A DNA stretch of 39,844 bases from an uncultured Geobacteraceae bacterium (GTDB taxonomy: Bacteria; Desulfobacterota; Desulfuromonadia; Geobacterales; Pseudopelobacteraceae). The notes beneath the pieces were generated by a model, which had not been told where the DNA came from, searched no databases, and saw nothing but the letters and a program-made list of their open reading frames with translations. Location of the stretch: assembly GCA_903901875.1 (NCBI GenBank), contig CAIUSO010000002.1, forward strand, positions 1 through 39,844, given 5' to 3'. The translations under genes were made by a program, and so were the position numbers. Of the stretch, positions 1-8,398 are shown piece after piece (position 1 is the first letter of the stretch; every line of letters starts with the position of its first letter).

Positions 1-244
1 CACTCTCGTTTGCTTCTTTTGATATGCGAAGAGTTACCAGAACTATCTACTCTCTACACCACCCAGGATTTTCTCTAGGGATTTTTGACACTACGCAGCG
101 AGGCAAGCCTCAAAAGCGTAGTTGTCTGCTGTTGCATTTGTTAAGTTGGCAATTAATAATTCGCAGATTTTTTAACGCGGGCCATCTGCGTCCCTCGGCT
201 CGCTTCCAATTCCTTTAATCCCCTGTCGAAACCTTTACGCCCCC
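1..244 (-). ncRNA. ssrA: tmRNA (transfer-messenger RNA), 5' portion, cut by window edge
   Basis: Read on the minus strand from 244, the sequence begins GGGGGCGTAAAGGTTTCGAC, the conserved 5' end of tmRNA (compare the GGGG...GGATTCGACGGG start of the E. coli molecule). About 115 nt further in lies a tag reading frame at 129-91 coding ADNYAFEACLAA and ending in TAG. The -LAA end is the usual degradation signal. If the resume codon is the GCA two codons earlier (135), the tag gains A-T in front. tmRNA with SmpB rescues stalled ribosomes and marks the unfinished protein for proteolysis; smpB lies about 780 bp away in the same orientation. Roughly the last 100 nt, with the alanine-acceptor half and CCA, are outside the window. 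The cysteine inside the tag is unusual. Identification is firm; the exact 5' nucleotide and resume codon are inferred. Confidence 0.93.
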
Positions 245-404
245 ATAGCCTGAATGAGTGCATACCCACCATGTCACTACCAACTTTCAAAGTATAAGCG
301 TTGTGCAGAAAATCTGCAATGCAAATTTCACGACAAAACGGTTAATCCTGTGGCGAGATATTTTTACCAGAATACATTTAGTTACTATAATTCAAAAATA
401 ATAA

Positions 405-434
405 TTGTTATTGTGGGACTCTCTCGTGTATAAT
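405..434 (+). promoter_or_regulatory. sigma70-type promoter for the 170-aa gene
   Basis: TTGTTA at 405-410 and a perfect TATAAT at 429-434 are separated by 18 nt, placing a transcription start near 441, about 30 nt before the ATG at 471. The surrounding 60 bp are strongly AT-rich. Prediction from sequence only. Confidence 0.55.
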
Positions 435-470
435 ATTAGTGTAATATAACGAAAGGGCCGGTGTTGTAAC

Positions 471-983
471 ATGAAAGTATTTTTTTATGATTTTGATAAA
501 GTTTCAGGGTTGAAGATGTCCCAGGCCTCGTTACATTATATGGATGAAACCGACAGTCACAGTATGAGTATTGAGGTCGGTGGCAGCACTGTTTCAGTCG
601 ATATTTACCCTGAGGAACTGGCGGGAGTCTATGAGGGGCGTCTTGGCGAATATCTTATACATCGCATTCGGAGAGCCGTAATCAATGAGCAGGTACAGCA
701 TAATCAGAATTTTTTGCTCAACGAACTGAGTCCGATGATTCGTGGGTATGTTTCGGAAATAGCGGAACAGTTGGGAATTGAGATAACCGGGGTGGCTTTT
801 GCCGGTGGTCCGAGCGTTGCGTGTGTTGACTATCGTCTGGAAATATCATCACACACATTTGTGGTATCTGTTATGATCAACAAGTCAGAACTTGAAGTTA
901 TTGAAAAGGGACTGAATAGCGGTTTTCTTGAGCTTAAGATAAGGACGGCTTTGGAAAAATTGAAAATGAAATCGGAGATATAA
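471..983 (+). CDS. Hypothetical protein, 170 aa, not recognised
   Basis: I do not recognise this family. The 170-residue product has no signal peptide or membrane segment and is probably cytoplasmic. It has a mixed alpha/beta look: an acidic N-terminal part (residues 1-55) with alternating hydrophobic residues, a helical middle with basic patches (HRIRRAVINEQ), a Gly/Val-rich strand region around residue 105-130 containing AFAGGPS, and a lysine-rich C-terminal helix. There are no cysteines arranged as a metal site. The start at 471 is supported by the promoter just upstream; the ribosome site is weak (AAAGGG some 15 nt before ATG). It sits alone between ssrA and smpB on the opposite strand and converges on smpB; a weak GC-rich inverted repeat (GGGAG.GCC / GGC..CTCCC, about 995-1035) lies between the two stops. 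Function unknown. Confidence 0.7.
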   Translation: MKVFFYDFDKVSGLKMSQASLHYMDETDSHSMSIEVGGSTVSVDIYPEELAGVYEGRLGEYLIHRIRRAVINEQVQHNQNFLLNELSPMIRGYVSEIAEQLGIEITGVAFAGGPSVACVDYRLEISSHTFVVSVMINKSELEVIEKGLNSGFLELKIRTALEKLKMKSEI

Positions 984-1025
984 TCAGCGGAGGAGGGGAG
1001 AGCCCATTGAAGTTGAGGAAATCGG

Positions 1026-1484
1026 CTACTCCCTGTTACGTGCCTTTAACGCTTGGGACATCTCTCGTCTGCTGTCTTTTTCTTTCATATCTTCCCGTTT
1101 ATCATAGAGCTTTTTACCCTTGGCGAGTCCTATTTCAACTTTAACCAGACCATTTTTGAAGTAAAGTCTCAGTGGTATGACCGAAAGCCCTTTTTCGCGA
1201 ATCCTGCCGAAGAGATGGTTGATTTCACGGCGGTGCAGTAGCAGTTTGCGGTTACGGTCCGGTTGATGGTTCTGACGGTTTCCGAATTCATAATGGGAAA
1301 TGTTCAGGTTATGAAGATACGCTTCACCGTCACGCACCAGCATAAAAGAGTCGTTAAGGTTAGCTTTTCCCGCTCTGAGTGACTTGACTTCGGTCCCCTG
1401 CAGAACCAGACCGGCTTCAAATTTTTCTTCGATGAAGTAATCGTGGTAAGCTTTTTTATTATTACAGATGAGTTTTTCTGACAT
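1026..1484 (-). CDS. smpB: SsrA-binding protein SmpB
   Basis: SmpB binds the tRNA-like domain of tmRNA and delivers it to stalled ribosomes. The 152-aa product shows the family core: KAYHDYFIEEKFEAGLVLQG, TEVKSLRAGKANLNDSF, a DPDR-like segment (QPDRNRKLLLHRREI) and the basic C-terminal tail KGKKLYDKREDMKEKDSRRE. The longer frame starting at 1526 adds 14 residues that the family lacks, so I choose the ATG at 1484, which gives the normal N-terminus MSEKLICNNKKAYHDY. No Shine-Dalgarno precedes this ATG; instead a promoter-like pair (TTTCAA at 1519-1514, 17 nt, TATAGT at 1496-1491) ends so close that transcription could start at the A of the ATG. It lies in the same orientation as ssrA, with one opposite-strand gene between. 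Very sure of identity. Confidence 0.97.
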   Translation of the reverse strand: MSEKLICNNKKAYHDYFIEEKFEAGLVLQGTEVKSLRAGKANLNDSFMLVRDGEAYLHNLNISHYEFGNRQNHQPDRNRKLLLHRREINHLFGRIREKGLSVIPLRLYFKNGLVKVEIGLAKGKKLYDKREDMKEKDSRREMSQALKARNRE

Positions 1485-1490
1485 GTTGCC

Positions 1491-1519
1491 ACTATAGCAG
1501 AGATTATTCGAAATTGAAA
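1491..1519 (-). promoter_or_regulatory. Promoter-like pair before smpB
   Basis: On the minus strand TTTCAA (1519-1514) and TATAGT (1496-1491) are 17 nt apart. The expected start point, 6-7 nt after the -10 box, falls on or next to the ATG at 1484, so the smpB message may be leaderless. This is inference from spacing. Confidence 0.4.
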
Positions 1520-1528
1520 TGCTCATCC

Positions 1529-1557
1529 TTGCATTAGCAACAGGATAAATATATAGT
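1529..1557 (+). promoter_or_regulatory. Promoter before glgP
   Basis: TTGCAT (1529-1534), a 17-nt spacer and TATAGT (1552-1557) predict a start near 1564 and a leader of about 29 nt carrying the AAAGGA ribosome site. It is back to back with the smpB promoter in a 108-bp divergent gap. Confidence 0.5.
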
Positions 1558-1592
1558 TCCCTGATATTATCTCAGTTCAAAGGACGGATGCC

Positions 1593-4085
1593 ATGACTTC
1601 GCCAGAACCGCTCTCCGCCATGAATGAAAAACAGACCACTGTTGAACTGCAACGGGCATTTCTTCGTCACCTTCAATATACGTTAGTAAAAGATAAATTT
1701 ACCGCAACCAAAGGTGATTTGTATCAGGCGTTGGCCTATGCTGTGCGGGATGTGCTGGTTGACCGATGGCTTGATACCCAGCAGACCTATTATGTGAATG
1801 ACGCCAAAAGGGTGTATTACATCTCCATGGAGTTTCTGATGGGGCGTACTCTTGGTAATAGCCTGATGAACCTTGGTATTCTTGAAGAGTGGCAGACCGC
1901 CTTGAAAGAAATGGGCATTGATGTTGTCGAACTGCTGGAACAGGAGTGGGATGCCGGTTTGGGTAACGGCGGTCTGGGGCGACTGGCGGCCTGTTTTCTC
2001 GATTCCATGGCTACCATGGGTCTACCGGCCTATGGATACGGCATTCGGTACGAGTTTGGCATGTTTTATCAAAAAATAGTCGATGGCAATCAATTTGAAG
2101 CACCCGATAACTGGCTTCGTTACGGAAATCCCTGGGAGTTCGGCCGACAGGAACATTTACACAAGATCAAATTTAACGGACGGGTCGCCATGTACCGTGA
2201 TGACCAGGGGCAAAATCGTTTTTCCTGGGTTGATACCGCTGATGTCATGGCCCTGGCAAATGATGTGCCGATTCCCGGATACGGTAACAGCACGGTCAAT
2301 ACGTTGCGGCTCTGGAGTGCAAAATCTACCCGTAATTTTGAGCTTGGTTCTTTCAATCAGGGCAATTACGTGGGGGCGGTTGAATCCAAGATGCGCACCG
2401 AAAATATCTCCAAGGTGCTCTATCCGGCCGATCACGTGGCCGAAGGGAAAGAACTGCGACTGCGTCAGGAATATTTCCTCTCCTCGGCAACGGTACAGGA
2501 TATCTTCTATCGTTTTAACAAGAAACATACCGATCTGATGCTTCTCCCCGAGAAGGTGGCAATTCAATTAAACGACACCCATCCTGCCCTTGCAATTCCC
2601 GAATTGATCAGAATTCTCCTCGATGAAAAGTTTTTGGGATGGGATGATGCCTGGTATATTGCGGTCAATACCTTTGCCTATACCAACCACACGGTGCTTC
2701 CAGAGGCTTTGGAAAAGTGGACGGTAAGGATTCTGGAGACTCTCTTACCCCGTCATCTCCAGATAATTTACCGTATTAATGATGTGCTTATTGAAGAGAT
2801 AAAAAAGCATTTCCCCTGCGATTCCGACCGGTTGCGCCGAATGTCTCTCATTTGTGAAGATGGAGAACAAAGTGTGCGGATGGCGTACCTTGCCATTGTT
2901 GGCAGTCACTCGATTAACGGAGTTTCTGCATTGCATTCCGAAATACTGAAAAATGAACTTTTCCATGATTTTTTTGAGTTGTGGCCCGAACGGTTTAATA
3001 ACAAGACCAACGGTATTACCCAGAGACGCTGGTTGAAACATGCCAATCCCTGGTTGGCAGATCTTATTTCTTCGAAAATTGGTGATGAGTGGGTTACCGA
3101 TCTTGATCAATTAAAAAAGCTGCTTCCACTGGCCGATAACGAGGATTTTCAGCAGCAGTGGCTTGAAGTAAAGCACGCAAATAAACGGGTACTTGCCGAT
3201 TATGTGCGTAAGAAAATGGGCATAACGATATCGCCTGACTCACTGTTTGATTGTCAGACCAAACGGATCCATGAATATAAGCGTCAACTGCTGAATGTGC
3301 TCCATGTCGTATCACGTTATATCAGCATAAAAGATGATCCTGATAGTGATGCCGTACCTCGCACGGTTATATTCAGCGGCAAAGCCGCTCCTTCCTATTA
3401 CATGGCAAAACTGATTATCAAGCTGATCAATTCGGTCGCCGACGTTGTCAACAATGATCCTGAAATTAATAATCGGTTAAAAGTGCTTTTTCTTGCCAAT
3501 TATAATGTGTGGCTGGCCGAGATGATTTTTCCTGCCGCCGACCTTTCTGAACAGATTTCCACCGCAGGTACCGAGGCTTCGGGAACCGGTAACATGAAAT
3601 ATTCCCTGAACGGTGCCCTGACAATAGGTACCCTGGATGGAGCAAATATTGAAATCATGGAAGAGGTCGGCTATGAAAATATCTTTATCTTTGGGCTCAC
3701 TGCGGAGCAGGTGACCGGGTTAAAATCCGCCGGGTACCATCCCTACGACTATTATCGTCACAACGATGCGCTTAAACGGGCAATAGATATGATTGGTAAT
3801 GGTTCTTTTTCTCCCGATGAACCGGACCTGTTCAAGCCGATTGTTGATGAGTTGCTTGGTGTTGACCATTACCTCTTACTTGCCGATTATGCGTCGTATA
3901 TGGTTTCCCAGGAAAGCGTTGATGCATTGTACCGTCATCAGTCTGCCTGGGCGCGAAAGTCGATTATCAATACCGCTTCCATGGGGAAATTTTCCAGTGA
4001 CAGAACCATTGCCGAGTATTCCCGGGATATCTGGAACATCAAACCGGAGAGTGTCAGTCGGCATAGCAGACGTGACTTACGGTGA
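1593..4085 (+). CDS. glgP: Glycogen/maltodextrin phosphorylase
   Basis: This enzyme (GT35) splits alpha-1,4-glucans with phosphate to give glucose-1-phosphate, using pyridoxal phosphate. The product is 830 aa, the normal length. Visible motifs are the N-terminal YYISMEFLMGRTLGN, the glycine-rich AGLGNGGLGRLAACFLDSMA, the substrate-site region NDTHPALAIPELIRIL, the KTNGITQRRWL stretch, KRIHEYKRQLLN, and the PLP site EASGTGNMK with its lysine at residue 669 (codon 3597-3599), followed by LNGALTIGTLDGANIEI. All catalytic landmarks are intact. The start at 1593 is supported by AAAGGA eight bases upstream; an in-frame ATG at 1620 is the alternative. It heads a run of genes that includes phosphofructokinase, which fits glycogen use feeding glycolysis. 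GlgP and MalP cannot be told apart from sequence alone. Confidence 0.96.
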   Translation: MTSPEPLSAMNEKQTTVELQRAFLRHLQYTLVKDKFTATKGDLYQALAYAVRDVLVDRWLDTQQTYYVNDAKRVYYISMEFLMGRTLGNSLMNLGILEEWQTALKEMGIDVVELLEQEWDAGLGNGGLGRLAACFLDSMATMGLPAYGYGIRYEFGMFYQKIVDGNQFEAPDNWLRYGNPWEFGRQEHLHKIKFNGRVAMYRDDQGQNRFSWVDTADVMALANDVPIPGYGNSTVNTLRLWSAKSTRNFELGSFNQGNYVGAVESKMRTENISKVLYPADHVAEGKELRLRQEYFLSSATVQDIFYRFNKKHTDLMLLPEKVAIQLNDTHPALAIPELIRILLDEKFLGWDDAWYIAVNTFAYTNHTVLPEALEKWTVRILETLLPRHLQIIYRINDVLIEEIKKHFPCDSDRLRRMSLICEDGEQSVRMAYLAIVGSHSINGVSALHSEILKNELFHDFFELWPERFNNKTNGITQRRWLKHANPWLADLISSKIGDEWVTDLDQLKKLLPLADNEDFQQQWLEVKHANKRVLADYVRKKMGITISPDSLFDCQTKRIHEYKRQLLNVLHVVSRYISIKDDPDSDAVPRTVIFSGKAAPSYYMAKLIIKLINSVADVVNNDPEINNRLKVLFLANYNVWLAEMIFPAADLSEQISTAGTEASGTGNMKYSLNGALTIGTLDGANIEIMEEVGYENIFIFGLTAEQVTGLKSAGYHPYDYYRHNDALKRAIDMIGNGSFSPDEPDLFKPIVDELLGVDHYLLLADYASYMVSQESVDALYRHQSAWARKSIINTASMGKFSSDRTIAEYSRDIWNIKPESVSRHSRRDLR

Positions 4086-4110
4086 TACTCGTTTCGGAGT
4101 CTCTTCTGCC

Positions 4111-5448
4111 ATGAATATGCCCGATCTCTGGGAACAAAGTTCCGGAGTGGAACTGAAAGCGGGAGTTTCTTCCCATGCTCCCCTTGCCGAACGGATGCGC
4201 CCCCGCTCGATTGCCGAGTTTACCGGTCAAGAACATTTGATCGGTGCCGGTCACATTCTTCGACACATGATCGAGTCAGATTCGTTGGCCTCCCTGATTC
4301 TCTGGGGCCCTCCCGGATGTGGGAAGACTACCCTAGCCCATATCATAGCAGCGGAAACAAGAGCCCATTTCATTTTCTTTTCCGCCATATTAGCGGGGGT
4401 GAAGGAAATTCGTGAGACGTTTCGGGAAGCGGAACGGCAGGGGGCACGGGGTACGCGGACCATACTGTTCATTGATGAAATCCACCGTTTTAACAAGTCC
4501 CAGCAAGATGCTTTTCTTCCCTATATCGAAAAAGGCATTGTCACAATCATCGGGGCGACTACCGAAAACCCGTCATTTGAAGTAATAGCACCCCTGTTGT
4601 CCCGTTGTCGTGTGCTGACCCTGGAACGGTTAACCCCCACCGATGTGGCCGGTTTGTTGCGCTTGGCCCTTGCTGATAGCGAACGTGGTTTGGGAATATT
4701 GTCAGTGGCGGCGACTGATGATGCCCTGAACTTTCTGGCAACTCAGGCGGATGGTGATGCCCGGACCGCCCTCAACACCCTGGAAATATGTGCCGGACTG
4801 GCCTCTGACGGTACGATAACTCTGCAGACAGCCCAGGAGGCGCTGCAGAGGAAAGCACTCCTCTATGATAAAGGGGGAGAAGAACATTACAATGTTATCT
4901 CCGTTTTTATCAAGTCCATGCGTGCCAGTGCTCCCGATGCGGCCCTCTACTGGTTGGCGCGGATGTTGGAAGCCGGTGAAGATCCGCTGTTTATTCTCCG
5001 CCGTATGATCATTCTTGCATCGGAAGACATCGGCAACGCTGACCCACGAGCTCTGCAGGTGGCTGTCTCGGCGTTGCAGGCATTTCAGGTTATCGGTATG
5101 CCTGAAGGACGTATTATTATGGGGCAGGCGGTTACCTATCTGGCTACTGCACCGAAATCAAATGCGTCATATGTTGCCATTGATGCTGCCCTTGGTGAGG
5201 TCAGAAAGAGTGGTGCTTTGCCGGTGCCACTTTCCCTTCGCAATGCACCGACCAGGCTTATGAAGGAGCTTGGCTATAACAAGGGGTACCAATACGCACA
5301 TGATTATTCCGATGGCTATTCCGGTCAGGAGTGTCTGCCCGATAAGCTGGCTGGTCGGAAATTTTATCAACCATCTGGTCACGGTTATGAAAAACATATT
5401 GTCGAACGGATGGAATGGTTAAAAAACAGGAAGGATCGACCGGAATGA
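4111..5448 (+). CDS. rarA: Replication-associated recombination protein A (RarA/MgsA-type AAA+ ATPase)
   Basis: RarA is a clamp-loader-like AAA+ ATPase that acts at stalled replication forks. The 445-aa product has the family's opening [19 protein letters not shown], a Walker A motif GPPGCGKTT at residues 66-74, Walker [17 protein letters not shown] at about 119-134, sensor 1 [11 protein letters not shown], and the arginine-finger region LSRCRVL. The C-terminal half carries the tetramerisation domain ([43 protein letters not shown]). The open frame continues upstream to 3793, but that stretch overlaps glgP and is foreign to the family. I place the start at ATG 4111, 26 bp after the glgP stop, with CGGAG 11 nt ahead; ATG 4117 is possible. 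The 3' end overlaps the next gene by ATGA, implying coupled translation. Confidence 0.95.
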   Translation: MNMPDLWEQSSGVELKAGVSSHAPLAERMRPRSIAEFTGQEHLIGAGHILRHMIESDSLASLILWGPPGCGKTTLAHIIAAETRAHFIFFSAILAGVKEIRETFREAERQGARGTRTILFIDEIHRFNKSQQDAFLPYIEKGIVTIIGATTENPSFEVIAPLLSRCRVLTLERLTPTDVAGLLRLALADSERGLGILSVAATDDALNFLATQADGDARTALNTLEICAGLASDGTITLQTAQEALQRKALLYDKGGEEHYNVISVFIKSMRASAPDAALYWLARMLEAGEDPLFILRRMIILASEDIGNADPRALQVAVSALQAFQVIGMPEGRIIMGQAVTYLATAPKSNASYVAIDAALGEVRKSGALPVPLSLRNAPTRLMKELGYNKGYQYAHDYSDGYSGQECLPDKLAGRKFYQPSGHGYEKHIVERMEWLKNRKDRPE

Positions 5449-5912
5449 TACCGTTTTCGCTGGAACGCAGCCAAGTATTACCAATAACTATTGAAAAAGC
5501 CTGGGATTTTTTTTCTAATCCGCTCAATCTTGCGAAAATAACGCCCGTAGAAATGAAATTCCGGGTGACCTCTTCACCCCAGGGGCCAATCTATGCAGGC
5601 CAGATCATAACCTACACGGTTCGTCCTCTGTTACGGGTAACCGTTAACTGGACTACCGAGATCACCCATGTGAAGGCCCCCCATTTCTTTGTTGACGAGC
5701 AGCGGTTTGGCCCCTATCGTTTCTGGCACCACCAGCACCGGTTTCGTGAGGTCGAGGGGGGGGTAGAAGTATCTGATCTGGTCCATTATCTCCCGCACCA
5801 GGAACAGTTGGCCGGTTTTATTAACTCGCTGATAATTGCTCCCCGACTGAAAAAAATATTTGATTATCGCAGTAAGGTATTGGCAGAACTATTTCCCCAA
5901 ATACAACGATAA
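5445..5912 (+). CDS. SRPBCC-superfamily (START/Bet v1-like) protein
   Basis: A 155-aa cytoplasmic protein of the SRPBCC helix-grip fold, of the COG4276 type (family knowledge). Recognisable parts are the opening strand FSLERSQVLPITIEKAWDFF followed by SNPLNLAKITP, a central YTVRPLLRVTVNWTTEITHV, RFGPYRFWHHQHRF and the terminal helix that covers the pocket (FINSLIIAPRLKKIFDYR). Such proteins bind hydrophobic ligands; the ligand here is unknown. I choose ATG 5445, whose first bases overlap the rarA stop as ATGA and which has AGGAAGGA ten bases ahead; the in-frame ATG at 5415 lies deeper inside rarA. It ends 20 bp before pfkA. Confidence 0.85.
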   Translation: MIPFSLERSQVLPITIEKAWDFFSNPLNLAKITPVEMKFRVTSSPQGPIYAGQIITYTVRPLLRVTVNWTTEITHVKAPHFFVDEQRFGPYRFWHHQHRFREVEGGVEVSDLVHYLPHQEQLAGFINSLIIAPRLKKIFDYRSKVLAELFPQIQR

Positions 5913-5931
5913 GGTACCTGGAGATGACCAT

Positions 5932-6894
5932 ATGAAACGACTTGCAATTCTGACCAGCGGAGGGGACTGCTCCGGCATGAATGCCACCATCCGTGCCGCC
6001 GCAAGAACCGCTATTGCCCATGATATTGAGATGATCGGCTATCGCAAAGGGTATGCCGGACTCTTGAAAAATGACTATATTGTGCTGACCACCCAGGCCG
6101 TTTCAGGAACCATGCAGCGGGGGGGTACTTTTTTACAGTCGGCCCGTTCGGCGGAGTTTCGTACCGAAGAGGGGCGACAAAAGGCTCTTGATAACCTGCT
6201 TAAGGAAAAGGTCGAAGGATTGATTGTTATCGGTGGCGATGGCTCGCTCAATGGTGCCCGTGCCCTCGACAAAATGGGCTTTCCGGTCATCGGGATTCCG
6301 GCCAGTATCGATAATGATATCGCATATACTGATATGGCACTCGGGGTTGACACCGCGCTCAATAACATAATGTATGCCGTAGACTGTATCAAGGACACGG
6401 CCAGTTCCCATGACCGTGCGTTTATTGTAGAGGTCATGGGGCGAAATTCCGGCTATCTGGCATCAACCTCGGCCATTGCGTCCGGTGCCGAGTTTGCCAT
6501 CGTACCGGAAGTCGAACTGGATCTTGGCGAGATGTGCCATCAGCTGCGGCAGCGTTACGATGAGGGGAGAACCAACGCCCTGATCATTATGGCAGAAGGG
6601 GCCGGCCGTGCTCAGGAAGTGGCAGACGGCATCAGAAACGCCATCGGTTTTGAGACCCGCGTTACCGTACTTGGCCATTATCAGCGAGGTGGGGCTCCTT
6701 CCGTTTTTGACCGTCTGCTTGGCAGTCGTTTTGGCATGAGGTCCGTCGAACTTCTCATCTCCGGCACCAAGGGGGTTATGATCGGTCTTGCGGCCAATTC
6801 ATTGACAACGACACTGCTGGAAATGGTGGTCAACGGTGGCCAGAAAAAGCTTAATCAAGAGCTGCTTCATATGGCTGAAACACTCGGCATATAA
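5932..6894 (+). CDS. pfkA: ATP-dependent 6-phosphofructokinase
   Basis: Phosphorylates fructose-6-phosphate to fructose-1,6-bisphosphate, the committed step of glycolysis. The 320-aa product is the short bacterial PfkA form. Seen in order: LAILTSGGDCSGMNATIRAA (ATP site), GGTFLQSARS, VIGGDGSLNGA, PASIDNDIAYTD with the catalytic aspartate, FIVEVMGRNSGYLA (substrate and effector contacts), and VLGHYQRGGAPSVFDRLLGSR. GGDG, rather than GGDD, points to ATP and not pyrophosphate as donor. The frame is open upstream to 5860, but ATG 5932 has CTGGAGA seven bases ahead and gives the normal N-terminus. It follows the SRPBCC gene by 20 bp and precedes corA by 13 bp, so it is probably co-transcribed. Confidence 0.96.
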   Translation: MKRLAILTSGGDCSGMNATIRAAARTAIAHDIEMIGYRKGYAGLLKNDYIVLTTQAVSGTMQRGGTFLQSARSAEFRTEEGRQKALDNLLKEKVEGLIVIGGDGSLNGARALDKMGFPVIGIPASIDNDIAYTDMALGVDTALNNIMYAVDCIKDTASSHDRAFIVEVMGRNSGYLASTSAIASGAEFAIVPEVELDLGEMCHQLRQRYDEGRTNALIIMAEGAGRAQEVADGIRNAIGFETRVTVLGHYQRGGAPSVFDRLLGSRFGMRSVELLISGTKGVMIGLAANSLTTTLLEMVVNGGQKKLNQELLHMAETLGI

Positions 6895-6907
6895 CGGGAT
6901 AATTACT

Positions 6908-8002
6908 ATGAAACAGAAAAATAGTCCGCCCCGTCTCCATCATCGAATTATTCAAAAACGCTCTGTCAAGACCGGGCTTCCTCCCGGTACCCTGGTTCAT
7001 ACCGGTGAACAGAATGACAGCCGGGTGGCCATTTCGGTCATCGGCTATGCCCCCGGTGGGGTGGTGGAACGTCAGTTTGATACGGTCGCCGAATATCTGG
7101 ATAATCCCTGTGAAAGCTCAGTGGTCTGGATAAACGTGGAAGGGGTACATGACATTGAGCTGATTCGTACCCTGGGTGAGCGTCACGGCTTTCACCCACT
7201 GGTTCTGGAAGATATTGTCAATACGGCACAACGCCCCAAAATTGAGGATTATGGAGATTATCTCTTTATTGTGCTGCGGATGCTCAAAACATCGGACTCC
7301 GATGAATTCAGTTCTGAACAGTTAAGTATTTTACTTGGACAGGGGTATGTTTTTACCTTCCAGGAAGGTGTGGCCGGGGATACACTTGAACCGGTGCGAA
7401 ACCGCATTCGGAACGGTAAGGGGAAAATACGGGGAATGGCTGCCGATTATCTGGCCTACGCCCTCATTGATGCTATTGTGGATGGCTATTTTTCCGTATT
7501 GGAGGATGTGGGGGAGCGGATTATTGATGTGGAAGAGGAACTGACCCTGCTTCCTGACCAGAAGGCACTCCATCGGATTATCTCCTTGAAAAAAGAGGTT
7601 ATCTATCTTCGTAAGAGTGTCTGGCCCCTCCGTGAATCGGTCTCGTTTCTGGAGCGGGGGGACAGCCATCTGCTTACTGAGTCAACACGTCTCTATTTCC
7701 GGGATGTCTATGACCATACCGTGCAAGTAATTGATACCGTAGAAACCTATCGTGATTTACTCTCAGGGATGCTTGATCTGTATCTTTCAAGCATCAGTAA
7801 CCGTACCAATGAGGTTATGAAGTTCCTTACGGTGATTGGTACGATCTTCATGCCGTTGACTTTTCTGGTGGGGGTCTATGGTATGAATTTTAAATATTTT
7901 CCTGAGTTGGAATGGCATAACGGCTATTTTATTCTGTGGGGCGCCATGATTTCCATGGCTCTGTTGATGGCCTTTTATTTCAGGAAAAAGAGGTGGTTAT
8001 GA
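6908..8002 (+). CDS. corA: Magnesium/cobalt transporter CorA
   Basis: CorA is a homopentameric inner-membrane channel for Mg2+ and Co2+. The 364-aa product has the long soluble N-terminal funnel (VVWINVEGVHDIELIRTLGERHGFHPLVLEDI), the stalk helix (DLYLSSISNRTNEVMKFLTVIGTIFMPLTFLVGVYGMNF) and two C-terminal transmembrane helices. The hallmark GMN motif sits in VGVYGMNFKYFPEL at the end of the first helix, and the chain ends with the positively charged RKKRWL, as usual. The start ATG 6908 follows pfkA by 13 bp; an upstream in-frame ATG at 6836 lies inside pfkA. The stop overlaps the next gene's ATG at 7999-8002. Confidence 0.95.
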   Translation: MKQKNSPPRLHHRIIQKRSVKTGLPPGTLVHTGEQNDSRVAISVIGYAPGGVVERQFDTVAEYLDNPCESSVVWINVEGVHDIELIRTLGERHGFHPLVLEDIVNTAQRPKIEDYGDYLFIVLRMLKTSDSDEFSSEQLSILLGQGYVFTFQEGVAGDTLEPVRNRIRNGKGKIRGMAADYLAYALIDAIVDGYFSVLEDVGERIIDVEEELTLLPDQKALHRIISLKKEVIYLRKSVWPLRESVSFLERGDSHLLTESTRLYFRDVYDHTVQVIDTVETYRDLLSGMLDLYLSSISNRTNEVMKFLTVIGTIFMPLTFLVGVYGMNFKYFPELEWHNGYFILWGAMISMALLMAFYFRKKRWL

Positions 8003-8343
8003 CCGGTTTGCTCCTTAAATGGCTCCTCAACTGTTGTGCCCTTTTTATCGTGATGAAAGTGATTCCCGGCATACAGATTAATCATATTCAGAATCTTCTG
8101 ATGGCCACGGTGGTCATTGCCCTGTTGAATATGTTTGTGCGTCCGGTCATCATTCTGTTGACGCTCCCGGTCACTCTGCTGACTCTGGGCCTTTTTGCCC
8201 TGGTGGTAAATGGCCTGATATTCTCTCTTGCTGCCCATCTGGTACCCGGATTTTATGTTGCCGGTTTCGGAACAGCTTTTCTGGCTGCTCTGCTTTACAG
8301 CCTGCTGAGTTCGGTACTCAATTTGATGTTCGGTACAAAGTAA
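7999..8343 (+). CDS. Phage-holin-superfamily-IV / YvlD-type small membrane protein
   Basis: A 114-aa protein with four hydrophobic segments (roughly residues 3-22, 32-53, 55-75 and 85-110) and the conserved turn NMFVRPVIILLTLPVTLLTLGLF typical of the PF04020 family (YvlD-like, annotated as phage holin family). The family is common in bacterial chromosomes and despite its name has no shown link to lysis here. Its ATG forms an ATGA overlap with the corA stop, so translation is probably coupled to corA. Its biochemical role is unknown; a structural or stress-related membrane role is only inference. Confidence 0.88.
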   Translation: MTGLLLKWLLNCCALFIVMKVIPGIQINHIQNLLMATVVIALLNMFVRPVIILLTLPVTLLTLGLFALVVNGLIFSLAAHLVPGFYVAGFGTAFLAALLYSLLSSVLNLMFGTK

Positions 8344-8398
8344 TGGGCAATTTTTATAAAACATATCCATCGGTCTGTCGATTGCCATCTCTGTTCCA

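Noticed and set aside
24-218. Plus-strand 64-codon open frame
   Set aside because: It is antisense to the 5' part of tmRNA, which explains the sequence.
3793-4110. N-terminal extension of the RarA frame
   Set aside because: It lies inside glgP in another frame and has no similarity to the RarA start; ATG 4111 gives the normal N-terminus.
7999-8343. Prophage lysis gene
   Set aside because: The holin-like family is common in chromosomes and no other phage gene is near; it is coupled to corA.
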